Below are positions 45,765 to 54,738 of a stretch of 64,000 nt of DNA, in pieces (the first letter of the stretch is position 1; each line of letters begins with the position of its first letter). The stretch is taken from assembly GCF_030700285.1 (NCBI RefSeq), contig NZ_JAUYZJ010000013.1, forward strand, positions 1-64,000, in the 5' to 3' direction. The notes under the pieces were generated by a model. That model did no database searches and had not been told where the DNA came from. It worked only from the letters and a program-made list of their open reading frames with translations. The position numbers were made by a program, and so were the translations under genes. The DNA is from Methylobacterium sp. NEAU K (GTDB lineage Bacteria; Pseudomonadota; Alphaproteobacteria; Rhizobiales; Beijerinckiaceae).

Positions 45765-46685
45765 TCAGTCCTGGAGGTGACGTGCCGCGATGATCGAGGC
45801 GGCGGTGCGGTTCTCCACGCCGAGCTTGGCGTAGATGCCTTCAAGGTGCTTCGTCACGGTCCGGTGGCTCAGCCCCAGGATCTCGCCGATGTCGCGGCTC
45901 GACTTGCCCCGGGACAGCCAGAGCAGCACCTCGGCCTCGCGGCCGGTGACGGGCAAGCGCGCCCGCAGCCGCTCGACGCCGCCCGAGAGTTCCTCCCGCG
46001 ACAGGCGGAGCAGGATCTCGTCCGGCGTACGGCCGATGAAGCTCAAGGCATAGGCGGTTCCGTCGCGGTCGGTCAGGGTCAGGGCGTTGGCGGATGTCCC
46101 GGCGAGGCAGCCGCGCAGCCAGTCGCGGGCGCGCGCCGGCAGTTCGGCGGGGGCGAACGGGTCGGGACCGAGGCCGGCCAGCAGGCGCCCGGCCTGCGGT
46201 GTCGACCACAGCACCGTGCCCGCTTCCGAGACCGCGAACAGGGTCCGCCCTGCGGTGTCGAGCGCCGCCCGGGCGCTCTGCGCGGCCCGGGCGCTCGCGA
46301 GGTGCACGCGGATCCGGGCCAGGATCTCATCGGGGGCGATGGGCTTGGTGACGTAGTCGATCCCGCCCGCGCTCAGGCCCTTCACGATATGCTCGGTCTC
46401 GCTGAGCCCGGTCATGAAGATCACCGGGACGCCGGACAGCTGCGGCTTTGCCTTCAGCCGGCGGCAGGTCTCGAACCCGTCCATCCCGGGCATCACCGCG
46501 TCGAGCAGGATCACGTCCGGGGTGATCTCGTCCACGAGGGCGAGGGCGAGGTCGCCGCCCACCGCCACCAGCACGGTGGCGCCGGACCGCTCGATCGCCT
46601 CGGTGAGGAAACTCAGCGTGTCGGGCGAATCGTCGACCACCAGGACGACGTCGCGGTGCGGCCGGGAAGCGGTCGGCTCAGCCAT
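45765..46685 (-). CDS. LuxR-type response regulator (REC-PAS-like-HTH)
   Basis: A 306-residue DNA-binding response regulator. Residues 12-130 form a receiver with VVDDSPDT, phosphoacceptor D62 in ILLDAVMPGMDG and K114 in YVTKPIAP. Residues ~140-225 (ALDTAGRTLFAVSEAGTVLWSTPQAGRLL) look like a PAS-type linker, and ~240-300 are the GerE/LuxR helix-turn-helix LTGREAEVLLWLSRGKSSRDIGEILGLSHRTVTKHLEGIYAKLGV. Its start overlaps the end of the transporter-kinase gene by 8 bases, so the pair is co-expressed and presumably a two-component system. Probable targets are the divergent amide genes. Confidence 0.9.
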   Translation of the reverse strand: MAEPTASRPHRDVVLVVDDSPDTLSFLTEAIERSGATVLVAVGGDLALALVDEITPDVILLDAVMPGMDGFETCRRLKAKPQLSGVPVIFMTGLSETEHIVKGLSAGGIDYVTKPIAPDEILARIRVHLASARAAQSARAALDTAGRTLFAVSEAGTVLWSTPQAGRLLAGLGPDPFAPAELPARARDWLRGCLAGTSANALTLTDRDGTAYALSFIGRTPDEILLRLSREELSGGVERLRARLPVTGREAEVLLWLSRGKSSRDIGEILGLSHRTVTKHLEGIYAKLGVENRTAASIIAARHLQD

Positions 46686-49600
46686 TGCGGGCGAGTCCCT
46701 GCAGGACCGAGAGGTAGCGGCGCAGATCGTAACCCTCCACGAGCCCGCGCATCTGGGCGACGAAGGCGGGCGGGACCGACTCGTCGCTCTCCATCTGGAC
46801 AAGCTTGGCCTCGATGGCGCGGATGTGGCCGATCCGGCCGAGCCGCAGGAGTTCGCCGACATGCTCTGGGCCCGGCTGGCCCGCATGCGCGGGATCCGCA
46901 ACGGGCTCGCGCAAGACCGGCGCAGGCGTCTCGGTCCATTCGAGGTGCAGCAGCTTGCCGATCCGATCCAGCACCTCGCGCAGGTCGAAGGGCTTGGCGA
47001 AGATCGCGTCGTGGGGCGTGTCGTCGCCGCGCACCGGGCTGATCTCGTGGACGTTGGCCGACATCATGGCGATCGGCCCGGTATGCCCGGCCGCCCGCAA
47101 GGCGGCGGCGGTCGCCCACCCGCTCATTCCCGGCATCGCGATGTCGAGCAGGATCAGGTCGACGCCGCCCCGGGCCGCGGCCGTCAGGCATTCCGGTCCC
47201 GACCCGGCCTCGAGCACGGAGATCCCGTGGGGTTCCAGGATCGCCCGCATCAGGGCGCGATGGGCGGTGTCGTCGTCGGCCACCAGGACGGTGCGGCGGG
47301 CCCCGGCATAGGCCCGTTCCGGCGCGGCCGGCGGCGTGGGCAGGATGATCGGGGCCGGTTGCGCCACGGAGGCCAGCATCAGCCGCAGCCGCGCCTGCGT
47401 GCCGCCGCCCGGGGCTGCCGTTACGGTGATCTCACCTCCGAGCAACTGCGCGAGCAGGTTGGCGATGGTGAGCCCGAGCCCCGTCCCCGGGGTGTTGCGG
47501 GCGGCGGGCGTCGAGCCGCGCTCGAACGGCTCGAAGATCCGCGCCAGGTCCACCTCCGGGATACCGGGGCCGGTATCGCGGATCGTGAACACCGCGATCT
47601 GGCTCCGGTAGCTCAGGTCCAGCGAGACGGTGCCGGAGGGCGTGAACTTGATCGCGTTGGAGAGCAGGTTCAGCAGCACCTGGCGCAGGCGCTTCTCGTC
47701 TGTGGCGACCACGGCGGGCAGGATCTCGGGGCGCGAGAAGCGGAACTCCAGGCCCGCCTCCCGGGCCTGGAGCCGGACCATGTCGACCAGCTGGTCGAGA
47801 AAATCGGCAAGCCGGACTTCGTCGCGATGGATCTGGAGGCGGCCGGCCTCCATGCGGGAGATGTCCAGCAGGCCGTCGATCAGGCCGGACAGGTGTTGGG
47901 CGCTGCGCCGGATCACCCGGATGCCGTTGAGGCGCGCGGCCGGGATCGCGGGGTCCGATTCGAGGAGCTGGGCGTAGCCGAGCACGGTGGAGAGCGGCGT
48001 GCGCAACTCGTGGCTGATGCCCACGACATAGCGGCTCTTGGCCTGGTTGGCGGCCTCGGCCCGCTCCTTGGCCTCCTGCAGCTTGGCGTCCGTGACCTTG
48101 TGGGCGGCGATCTCCGCCTCGTAGAGGGCGGTCTGGCGCATCGTCTCGGCCTGCGCGACGCGCCGGCTCTCCTGGGCCAGCACGAACAGCCACGCGACCA
48201 CGCCGAGGATCACCGCCAGGATGAAGAACACGCTGGTCAGGGCGGTGCGGAGGAACTCCCGATGCTCGGGATGCGCGATGGTCGCCCCCGCATGCACGAT
48301 CCCGAGGATCAGGCCGATCACCGCGCACAGCGTCAGCATGACCGCGAGGTAGCGGCCCAGCGGCGCGCCGATCCAGGCGGCGGTGCGGCCCGGCAGGATT
48401 CGGCCGAGCGCCTGCTGCGCCTGCACCTCCAGCCGTCCGTGCGGCTTGCACAGGTCGCCGCAGCGGGCATCGAGGGAACAGCAGAGCGAGCAGATCGGGG
48501 CGTCGTAGGCCGGGCAATGCGCCATGTCCTCGCCCTCGAACGGCAGCTCGCAGACCCGGCAGGTGACCTCCCCCGCGCCCCAGTCGCGCTTGGGCGCCCG
48601 TGCGAGGTACCAGCGCCCCGCCGTGCCCCAGGCGATCAGCGGGGCCGCGCAGAAGGCGGTCGTCAGCGCCAGGAGCGGTGCGAAGGGCTGGAGCGTGTGT
48701 CCGAGCAGGCCGGCATAGGCTAGGCCCCCGGTCGCGAGCGCCAGAACCATGGCGCCCGTGCCCACCGGATTGACCGCGTAGAGGTGGGCGCGCTTGAACT
48801 CGATGGCCGCCGGAGAAAGACCGAGGGGCTTGTTCACCGCGAGGTCCGCGGCCAGCGCCCCGACCCAGGCCGAGACCACGGAGGCGTAGAGCGGCAGGGT
48901 GCTCGCGATGGTCTTGTCGATGCCGAGCTCCATCAGGAGCACCGCGATGGCGACGTTGAACACCAGCCACACGACCCGGCCCGGATGGCTGTGGGTCAAC
49001 CGGGAGAAGAAGTTCGACCACGCGATCGACCCGGCATAGGCGTTGGTCAGGTTGATCTTGAGCTGCGACACCAGGACGAAGAGCCCGGTGAGCAGCAGCG
49101 CCGCCCGGCTCCCCTCCCCGGCGACGTAGCCGAAGGCCACCGCGTACATCCGGGTCGGCTCGGCCGCGTGCTCGGGGGGCACGCCGTGCCCCAGCGCCAG
49201 CACCGCGAGCCCGGCGCCGAGCAGGATCTTGAACATGCCGGGCACGATCCAGCCGGCGCCCCCCGCCAGGACCGCGAGCCACCAGCCCGCGCCGCGCCGC
49301 CCCTCCGGCTCCGGAACGAAGCGCAGGAAGTCGACCTGCTCGCCGACCTGCGCCAGAAGCGCCAGCAGCACCCCGGTGGCAAGCCCGAACCGCGCGAGGT
49401 CGAATTCAGATCCGGCTCCGTCGAGGCCCGGGAAGGCCACGAGTGCCCGCAGCGGCCCCGCGCCCTGCGCCGCCACGAAGGCGAGCGGCAGCAGGCTCAG
49501 CCCGATCCAGAGCGGCTGCGTCCAGATCTGGAAGCGGCTGATCAGGCGGATGCCGTAGACCACCAGCGGGATCACCGCGCCCGCGCAGACGAGATAGCCG

Positions 49601-50052
49601 ATGCCGAGCGGCAGCCCGAAGCAGAGCTGCAGCGCGAGCGCCATGATCGCCGCCTCGATGGCGAAGAACAGGAACGTGAAGCTCGCGTAGATCAGCGACG
49701 TGACCGTGGAGCCGAGGTAGCCGAAGCCGGCCCCGCGGGTCAGCAGGTCCATGTCGACCCCGTACCGGGCGGCGTAGACCGTGATCGGTGCGGCGGTGGC
49801 GAAGATGATCAGCCCGACCACCAGCACCGCCGCCAGGGTGTTGGGGAAGCCTGCCGTCAGCGCAAGCGTCCCGCCGATCGCCTCCAGCGCCAGGAACGAG
49901 ACCGAGCCCAGCGCCGTCTGCGCGACCTCAAAGCCGGACCAGCGCCGCGCCTTCTTGGCAGTGAAGCGGAGGGCGTAATCCTCCAGGGTCTCGTCGGCGA
50001 CGAAGCGGTTGTAGTCCCGGCGGATCGGGATGATTCGCTGTGGACCGCTCAT
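46678..50052 (-). CDS. NCS1-type transporter fused to hybrid histidine kinase
   Basis: An 1124-residue membrane protein. Residues ~20-490 contain ~12 hydrophobic segments and NCS1 (purine/cytosine/allantoin permease) features (LRFTAKKARRWSGFEVAQTALGS, NAYAGSIAWSNFFS). Residues 498-535 hold eight cysteines (C498, C501, C513, C521, C524, C525, C531, C535), a likely metal or redox site. Two further membrane segments lie at ~565-588 and ~605-626. A histidine kinase follows with H681 in SHELRTPL, LLNLLSNAIKFTP (N box), DTGPGIP and TPGTGLGLTI; then a receiver with D970 in ILLDIAMPG. The C-terminal ~70 residues are acidic. It is 8 bases overlapping the LuxR regulator and divergent from urtA. Most likely a transport-coupled sensor for nitrogen compounds. 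Confidence 0.88.
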   Translation of the reverse strand: MSGPQRIIPIRRDYNRFVADETLEDYALRFTAKKARRWSGFEVAQTALGSVSFLALEAIGGTLALTAGFPNTLAAVLVVGLIIFATAAPITVYAARYGVDMDLLTRGAGFGYLGSTVTSLIYASFTFLFFAIEAAIMALALQLCFGLPLGIGYLVCAGAVIPLVVYGIRLISRFQIWTQPLWIGLSLLPLAFVAAQGAGPLRALVAFPGLDGAGSEFDLARFGLATGVLLALLAQVGEQVDFLRFVPEPEGRRGAGWWLAVLAGGAGWIVPGMFKILLGAGLAVLALGHGVPPEHAAEPTRMYAVAFGYVAGEGSRAALLLTGLFVLVSQLKINLTNAYAGSIAWSNFFSRLTHSHPGRVVWLVFNVAIAVLLMELGIDKTIASTLPLYASVVSAWVGALAADLAVNKPLGLSPAAIEFKRAHLYAVNPVGTGAMVLALATGGLAYAGLLGHTLQPFAPLLALTTAFCAAPLIAWGTAGRWYLARAPKRDWGAGEVTCRVCELPFEGEDMAHCPAYDAPICSLCCSLDARCGDLCKPHGRLEVQAQQALGRILPGRTAAWIGAPLGRYLAVMLTLCAVIGLILGIVHAGATIAHPEHREFLRTALTSVFFILAVILGVVAWLFVLAQESRRVAQAETMRQTALYEAEIAAHKVTDAKLQEAKERAEAANQAKSRYVVGISHELRTPLSTVLGYAQLLESDPAIPAARLNGIRVIRRSAQHLSGLIDGLLDISRMEAGRLQIHRDEVRLADFLDQLVDMVRLQAREAGLEFRFSRPEILPAVVATDEKRLRQVLLNLLSNAIKFTPSGTVSLDLSYRSQIAVFTIRDTGPGIPEVDLARIFEPFERGSTPAARNTPGTGLGLTIANLLAQLLGGEITVTAAPGGGTQARLRLMLASVAQPAPIILPTPPAAPERAYAGARRTVLVADDDTAHRALMRAILEPHGISVLEAGSGPECLTAAARGGVDLILLDIAMPGMSGWATAAALRAAGHTGPIAMMSANVHEISPVRGDDTPHDAIFAKPFDLREVLDRIGKLLHLEWTETPAPVLREPVADPAHAGQPGPEHVGELLRLGRIGHIRAIEAKLVQMESDESVPPAFVAQMRGLVEGYDLRRYLSVLQGLARNG

Positions 50053-50090
50053 CCGATCAGCGGCAGGCCGGGCACGAGCGGGATCACGCG

Positions 50091-50132
50091 CAGGCGCTTG
50101 GTCCCTCGCGCGCGCGAGCGACCAAGCGCCTG
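50091..50132. promoter_or_regulatory. 42-bp near-perfect palindrome upstream of the transporter-kinase
   Basis: CAGGCGCTTGGTC (50091-50103) is inverse-complementary to 50120-50132, then a single C/C mismatch, then CTCGCGC (50105-50111) to GCGCGAG (50112-50118): 20 of 21 pairs with no loop. It lies 39 bases upstream of the kinase ATG and 190 bases upstream of urtA. It could be an operator for the LuxR regulator or a leader hairpin. Confidence 0.55.
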
Positions 50133-50203
50133 GGAATCACCCACGCTCTCTGCCGAAAATACCAACACACCCTCAGAGCACTGCCCGGCGATGATGCATT
50201 TCA

Positions 50204-50219
50204 TGCAAGAATGCGGCCA
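50204..50219 (-). promoter_or_regulatory. Possible sigma-54 promoter of the transporter-kinase operon
   Basis: Minus strand TGGCCGC-ATTC-TTGCA: the -12 TTGCA is perfect, the -24 keeps TGGC and the invariant GG/GC spacing, but three -24 bases differ. Adjacent symmetrical motifs ATACGC-N6-GCGTAT (50219-50236) and TGCAT-N3-ATGCA (50195-50207) are candidate protein sites. Confidence 0.35.
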
Positions 50220-50321
50220 TACGCAATACAGCGTATATGCTGCAGCGCAATCCAAGACCTAGCCTGACCATGTCGATCCGAGGCCGCCTCTCAAGGCCCG
50301 GACGCGAACAGGGCAGGCATC

Positions 50322-51590
50322 ATGGCAGACGACACCGACTCCGGCGCGGATCACGGCTTGCGTTCCCCGTTGCGGCGCAGGCTGCTCATGGGACTGGCCG
50401 GCGCCCCGGCGCTCGCGCTGATGCCGCGGGGCGCGTGGGCCGCAGCCCCGACCTCAGCGGTGAACACCACCGGTCTGGCGGTGACCGACACCGAAGTCAC
50501 GGTCGGCATCCTGCACTCGGTCACCGGAACAATGGCAATCTCGGAGACGGGCGCCCAGGAAGCCGAGAAGCTCGCCATCGCCCAGATCAACGAGGCCGGC
50601 GGCGTGCTCGGCCGCAAGATCAAGATCATCCAGGAAGACGGCGCCTCCGACTGGCCGACGTTTGCCGAGAAGGCCAAGAAGCTCCTGGTCAACGACCATT
50701 GCGCCGCCGTGATGGGCTGCTGGACCTCGGCCTCGCGCAAGGCGGTGCTGCCGGTGTTCGAGCAGTATAACGGACTCCTGTACTACCCGACCTTCTACGA
50801 GGGCCTGGAGCAGTCCAAGAACGTCTTCTACACCGGCCAGGAGGCCACGCAGCAGATCCTCGCCGGCCTCGACTGGGTCCACAAGGAGAAGGGCGGCGAC
50901 AGCTTCTACTTCATCGGCTCGGACTACATCTGGCCGCGCACGTCGAACAAGATCGCCCGCAAGCACGTCGAGAACGTGCTCAAGGGCAAGGTGGTGGGCG
51001 AGGAGTACTTCCCGCTCGGCCACACCCAGTTCAATTCGGTCATCAACAAGATCAAGCTCACAAAGCCCAAGGTGATCTTCGCCGACGTGGTCGGCGGCTC
51101 GAACGTGGCGTTCTACAAGCAGCTCAAGGCGGCGGGCATCGACCTGTCCAAGCAGGTGCTGATGACGATCTCGGTGACCGAGGACGAGATCGACGGCATC
51201 GGCGGCGAGAACATCGCCGGCGCCTACGCGTGCATGAAGTATTTCCAGTCGATCGAGAACGACAACAACAAGGCCTTCGTCGCCGCCTTCAAGAAGATGT
51301 GGGGCGAGAAGACCGTCATCGGCGACGTGACCCAGGCCGCGTATCTCGGCCCGTTCCTGTGGAAGATGGCCTGCGAGAAGGCCGGGTCGTTCGACGTCGA
51401 CAAGGTGGTCGCCGCCTCCCCCGGCATCGAGTTCAAGGGCGCGCCGGAAGGCTACGTCAGGATCGACGAAAACCACCACCTCTGGTCGAAGACCCGGGTC
51501 GGCAAGGCCAAGACCGACGGCCAGTTCGAGATCGTCTACACCAGCCCAGAACTGATCAAGCCCGATCCGTTCCCGAAGGGTTACCAATAG
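50322..51590 (+). CDS. urtA: Urea/short-chain amide ABC transporter substrate-binding protein (UrtA/FmdD type)
   Basis: A 422-residue periplasmic binding protein of the hydrophobic amino acid/amide (HAAT) family. The N-terminal RRRLLMGLAGAPALALMPRGAWA is a signal peptide with a three-Arg start, possibly Tat-like. The mature part begins VTVGILHSVTGTMAISETG, with MGCWTSASRKAVLPVFEQYNGLLYYPTFYEG, the characteristic UrtA/AmiC-like segment, and ends FPKGYQ. In Methylophilus the equivalent is FmdD, which binds amides and urea. It heads urtABCDE. A large palindromic repeat pair separates it from urtB. Confidence 0.88.
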   Translation: MADDTDSGADHGLRSPLRRRLLMGLAGAPALALMPRGAWAAAPTSAVNTTGLAVTDTEVTVGILHSVTGTMAISETGAQEAEKLAIAQINEAGGVLGRKIKIIQEDGASDWPTFAEKAKKLLVNDHCAAVMGCWTSASRKAVLPVFEQYNGLLYYPTFYEGLEQSKNVFYTGQEATQQILAGLDWVHKEKGGDSFYFIGSDYIWPRTSNKIARKHVENVLKGKVVGEEYFPLGHTQFNSVINKIKLTKPKVIFADVVGGSNVAFYKQLKAAGIDLSKQVLMTISVTEDEIDGIGGENIAGAYACMKYFQSIENDNNKAFVAAFKKMWGEKTVIGDVTQAAYLGPFLWKMACEKAGSFDVDKVVAASPGIEFKGAPEGYVRIDENHHLWSKTRVGKAKTDGQFEIVYTSPELIKPDPFPKGYQ

Positions 51591-51598
51591 TCGCCGGC

Positions 51599-51781
51599 TC
51601 TCCCCTCCCCCCTCTGCGGGGGAGGGTGGTCCCCGTAAGGGGGTCGGGAGAGGGGAGCGACGGTGCAGGACGATGCACCGCCCCTCACCACGCACGCAGC
51701 CTTTCCCGAAAGCCGGGCTCCCCGCTCCCGACCCCTGCTGACGCAGGGGCCACCCTCCCCCCCGCAGAGAAGGGAGGGAGG
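51599..51781. repeat. Inverted pair of REP-like palindromic elements (copy 2, urtA-urtB gap)
   Basis: Element 51599-51658 contains CTGCGGGGGAGGGTGGTCC and GTCGGGAGAGGGGAG; element 51721-51780 is its reversed counterpart (CTCCCGACCCCTGC ... CACCCTCCCC...CGCAGAG). The two face each other across about 60 bases, filling most of the 242-base gap after the binding-protein gene. Same family as at 25820 and 58160. Confidence 0.65.
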
Positions 51782-51832
51782 GCGCTCCGGACTTCAGTCA
51801 GGCATCCCCCAACGCGGGAGATCGTAAGAAAA

Positions 51833-52759
51833 ATGTTCGGCGACTATTCCCTCGGCGACCTCGGCGCGATCTTCGCCATGCAGGGCTTCGCCGGCCTGAT
51901 CCTGTTCTCCGTCTACCTGCTGATGGCGCTCGGCCTCGCCATCATCTTCGGCCAGATGGGCGTGATCAACATGGCCCACGGGGAGTTCATGATCCTCGGG
52001 GCCTACGTAACCTATCTCTGCTCGTCGTTCTGCCAGAGCTACCTGCCGGCTCTGTTCCCGGTCTACTTCTTCGTCGCCATGGGGCTCGCGTTCCTGGCCT
52101 CCGGCGCGCTCGGCATGCTGGTGGAGTGGAGCCTGATCCGGTTCCTCTACAAGCGTCCGCTCGACACCCTGCTCGCCACCTGGGGCCTGTCGCTGATCCT
52201 CCAGCAGGCTTACCGGTCGATCTTCGGCGCCCGGGAGGTCGGCGTCGAATTGCCGTCCTGGCTGATCGGCTCGGTGCAGGTCACCGACACGATCGAGATC
52301 CCGATCAACGGCCTGTTCGTGATGGCGGTGACCATCCTGATCACTGTGAGCGTGGCCCTGCTGATCTTCCGCTCGCGCTTCGGCCAGCAGGTCCGGGCGG
52401 TGATGTCGAACCGCGCCATGGCGGGGGCGGTGGGCATCGATACCGAGAAGGTCGACCGCTACACCTTCGGCCTGGGCTGCGGCATCGCGGGGATCGCCGG
52501 CTCGGCCTTCACAATGATCGGCTCCACGGGGCCGACCTCGGGCCAGCTCTACATCGTCGACACCTTCCTGATCGTCGTGTTCGGCGGCGCCGCGAGCCTG
52601 CTCGGCACCATCGCGTCGGCCTTCTCGATCTCCCAGACGCAATCGACCCTGGAGTTCTTCCTCTCCGGCTCGATGGCGAAGGTGATCACCCTGCTCGCGG
52701 TGGTCGGCATCCTGATGCTGAGGCCGCAAGGCCTCTTCACCCTCAAGGTCCGGCGCTGA
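51833..52759 (+). CDS. urtB: Urea/amide ABC transporter permease UrtB
   Basis: A 308-residue LivH-type permease with ~8-9 membrane segments. FGQMGVINMAHGEFMILGAYVTY near residue 40 and the EAA-like coupling region GAVGIDTEKVDRYTFGLGCGIAGIAGSA are typical of UrtB. Start ATG at 51833 gives MFGDYSLGDL; the longer upstream frame runs through the REP-like repeats and is not coding. urtC follows after 2 bases. Confidence 0.92.
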   Translation: MFGDYSLGDLGAIFAMQGFAGLILFSVYLLMALGLAIIFGQMGVINMAHGEFMILGAYVTYLCSSFCQSYLPALFPVYFFVAMGLAFLASGALGMLVEWSLIRFLYKRPLDTLLATWGLSLILQQAYRSIFGAREVGVELPSWLIGSVQVTDTIEIPINGLFVMAVTILITVSVALLIFRSRFGQQVRAVMSNRAMAGAVGIDTEKVDRYTFGLGCGIAGIAGSAFTMIGSTGPTSGQLYIVDTFLIVVFGGAASLLGTIASAFSISQTQSTLEFFLSGSMAKVITLLAVVGILMLRPQGLFTLKVRR

Positions 52760-52761
52760 GG

Positions 52762-53943
52762 ATGTCCACGATGACGAATCCGGTCCAGACCCTGACCAAA
52801 TCGGTCACCGTCAACGACAACCCGTTCATGAAGCCGGTGGAGTGGCTGAGCCTCCTCCTCCTGGCCGGATTGATCCTGGTGGTCCTACCGCTGGCGCTCG
52901 ACGGGTTCCGCCTCAACCTCGTCGGCAAGTACCTGACCTACGCCTTCGTCGCCTTGGGCCTCGTGATCTGCTGGGGCTATGCTGGCATCCTGTCGCTCGG
53001 CCAGGGCGTGTTCTTCGGCCTCGGCGGCTACTGCATGGCGATGTACTTGAAGCTCGAAGCTTCGAGTGTCGAAAACACCAAGATCCAGTCGACGCCGGGC
53101 ATCCCGGACTTCATGGACTGGAACCAGATCACATCGTTGCCGTGGTTCTGGCAGCCGTTCAAGAGCCTGCCGCTGACCCTGATCCTGGTGGTGGCGGTCC
53201 CGGTCCTGTTCGCGCTGATCATCTCCTACGCGATGTTCAAGCGCCGGGTCGGGGGCACCTACTTCGCCATCATCACCCAGGCGATCGCCGCGATCCTGAC
53301 GATCCTGATCGTCGGCCAGCAGGGCTATACCGGCGGCATCAACGGCATAACCGACTTGCGCACCCTCCACGGTTGGGACATCCGCACCGATCACGCGAAG
53401 GTCATCCTGTACTTCGTCAATGGCGGGCTGCTGCTCGCCTGCATCCTGGCGGCGCAGTACGTGAAGAAGTCGAAGCTCGGCCGGATCCTAGTCGCCATGC
53501 GCGACAAGGAGGACCGGGTCCGGTTCTCGGGCTACTCGGTTGCAGGCTTCAAGGTCTTCGCCTTCTGCCTGGCGGCCGGCTTCGCGGCGATCGGCGGGGC
53601 GATGTTCACCCTCCAGGTCGGGTTCATGTCGCCCTCCTTCGTCGGCATCGTGCCCTCGATCGAGATGGTGATCTACGCCGCGGTCGGCGGGCGCCTGTCC
53701 CTGTTCGGGGCGGTCTGGGGCACGCTGCTGGTGAACTGGGCCAAGACCAGCTTCTCCGAGAGCTTCCCGGACCTCTGGCTGTTCGGCCTCGGCGCCCTGT
53801 TCATCGCGGTGGTGCTCGCCTTCCCGAATGGTCTCGCCGGCATCTGGCGCGAGCAGATCGAGCCGCGCCTGACCCGCCGGGTGAAGGGCCTGCGGGCCCC
53901 TCCCCCGGCCATCGTCTCGCCCCACGGCGCTCCGGCCGAGTGA
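52762..53943 (+). CDS. urtC: Urea/amide ABC transporter permease UrtC
   Basis: A 393-residue LivM-type permease. Membrane helices start near residue 28; GYAGILSLGQGVFFGLGGYCMAMYL and the C-terminal FVGIVPSIEMVIYAAVGGRLSLFGAVWGTLLVNWAKTSFSESFPDLW region are diagnostic of UrtC. It follows urtB by two bases and precedes urtD by seven. Confidence 0.92.
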   Translation: MSTMTNPVQTLTKSVTVNDNPFMKPVEWLSLLLLAGLILVVLPLALDGFRLNLVGKYLTYAFVALGLVICWGYAGILSLGQGVFFGLGGYCMAMYLKLEASSVENTKIQSTPGIPDFMDWNQITSLPWFWQPFKSLPLTLILVVAVPVLFALIISYAMFKRRVGGTYFAIITQAIAAILTILIVGQQGYTGGINGITDLRTLHGWDIRTDHAKVILYFVNGGLLLACILAAQYVKKSKLGRILVAMRDKEDRVRFSGYSVAGFKVFAFCLAAGFAAIGGAMFTLQVGFMSPSFVGIVPSIEMVIYAAVGGRLSLFGAVWGTLLVNWAKTSFSESFPDLWLFGLGALFIAVVLAFPNGLAGIWREQIEPRLTRRVKGLRAPPPAIVSPHGAPAE

Positions 53944-53950
53944 GGACCCC

Positions 53951-54736
53951 ATGAACGCCGCGATCCTCTCCTCCCCCGTGGTCGGCGCCGAGGCGGTGCC
54001 GGCCGACTACCTCCTCGCCGTCGAGGCGCTGACCGTCTCGTTCGACGGCTTCAAGGCGGTCAACGACGTGTCGTTCTACGTCGACCCGGACGAGATCCGG
54101 GTGATCATCGGCCCGAACGGCGCCGGCAAGACCACCGTGCTCGACCTGATCTGCGGGCGCACCAGGGCCAGCACCGGCTCGATCAAGTACAAGGGCCAGG
54201 AGCTGACCAAGCTCTCCGAGAGCGCGATCGTGCAGGCCGGGGTCGGCCGCAAGTTCCAGACGCCGTCGATCTACGACGACCTGACGGTATTCGAGAACCT
54301 GGAAATCTCGTTCCCCCGCGGCCGCTCGGTCTTCGGCGCCCTGACCTTCAAGCGCGACGCCGAGGTCCGCGACCGCATCCACGAGATCGCGCAGACGATC
54401 TTCCTGAAGGACCAGCTCAAGGAGCGCGCCGAGTTCCTGAGCCACGGCCAGAAGCAGTGGCTGGAGATCGGCATGCTGCTGATCCAGGACCCGGAACTCC
54501 TGATGCTCGACGAGCCGGTGGCCGGGATGAGCGTCGGCGAGCGGATCAAGACTGCAGAGCTGCTCAACCAGATCATCAAGGGCCGCTCGGTGCTGGTGAT
54601 CGAGCACGACATGAAGTTCGTCGAGGACATCGCCCACCGGGTCACCGTGCTCCACCAGGGCAAGGTGCTCTCGGAAGGGTCGATGGAGCGGGTCAAGAGC
54701 GACCCGAAGGTCATCGAAGTGTATTTGGGACATTGA
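53951..54736 (+). CDS. urtD: Urea/amide ABC transporter ATP-binding protein UrtD
   Basis: A 261-residue ABC ATPase with Walker A GPNGAGKTTVLD, the UrtD-specific signature LSHGQKQWLEIGMLL in place of LSGGQ, Walker B LLMLDEPVAGMS and EHDMKFVEDIA. The preceding segment LAVEALTVSFDGFKAVNDVSFYVDPDEIRVIIGP is characteristic. It ends 2 bases before urtE. Confidence 0.93.
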   Translation: MNAAILSSPVVGAEAVPADYLLAVEALTVSFDGFKAVNDVSFYVDPDEIRVIIGPNGAGKTTVLDLICGRTRASTGSIKYKGQELTKLSESAIVQAGVGRKFQTPSIYDDLTVFENLEISFPRGRSVFGALTFKRDAEVRDRIHEIAQTIFLKDQLKERAEFLSHGQKQWLEIGMLLIQDPELLMLDEPVAGMSVGERIKTAELLNQIIKGRSVLVIEHDMKFVEDIAHRVTVLHQGKVLSEGSMERVKSDPKVIEVYLGH

Positions 54737-54738
54737 CG

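Noticed and set aside
46414..48723. Long plus-strand frame opposite the transporter-kinase gene
   Set aside because: Low-complexity His/Gln/Arg-rich translation with no family resemblance; antisense of a confidently identified gene.
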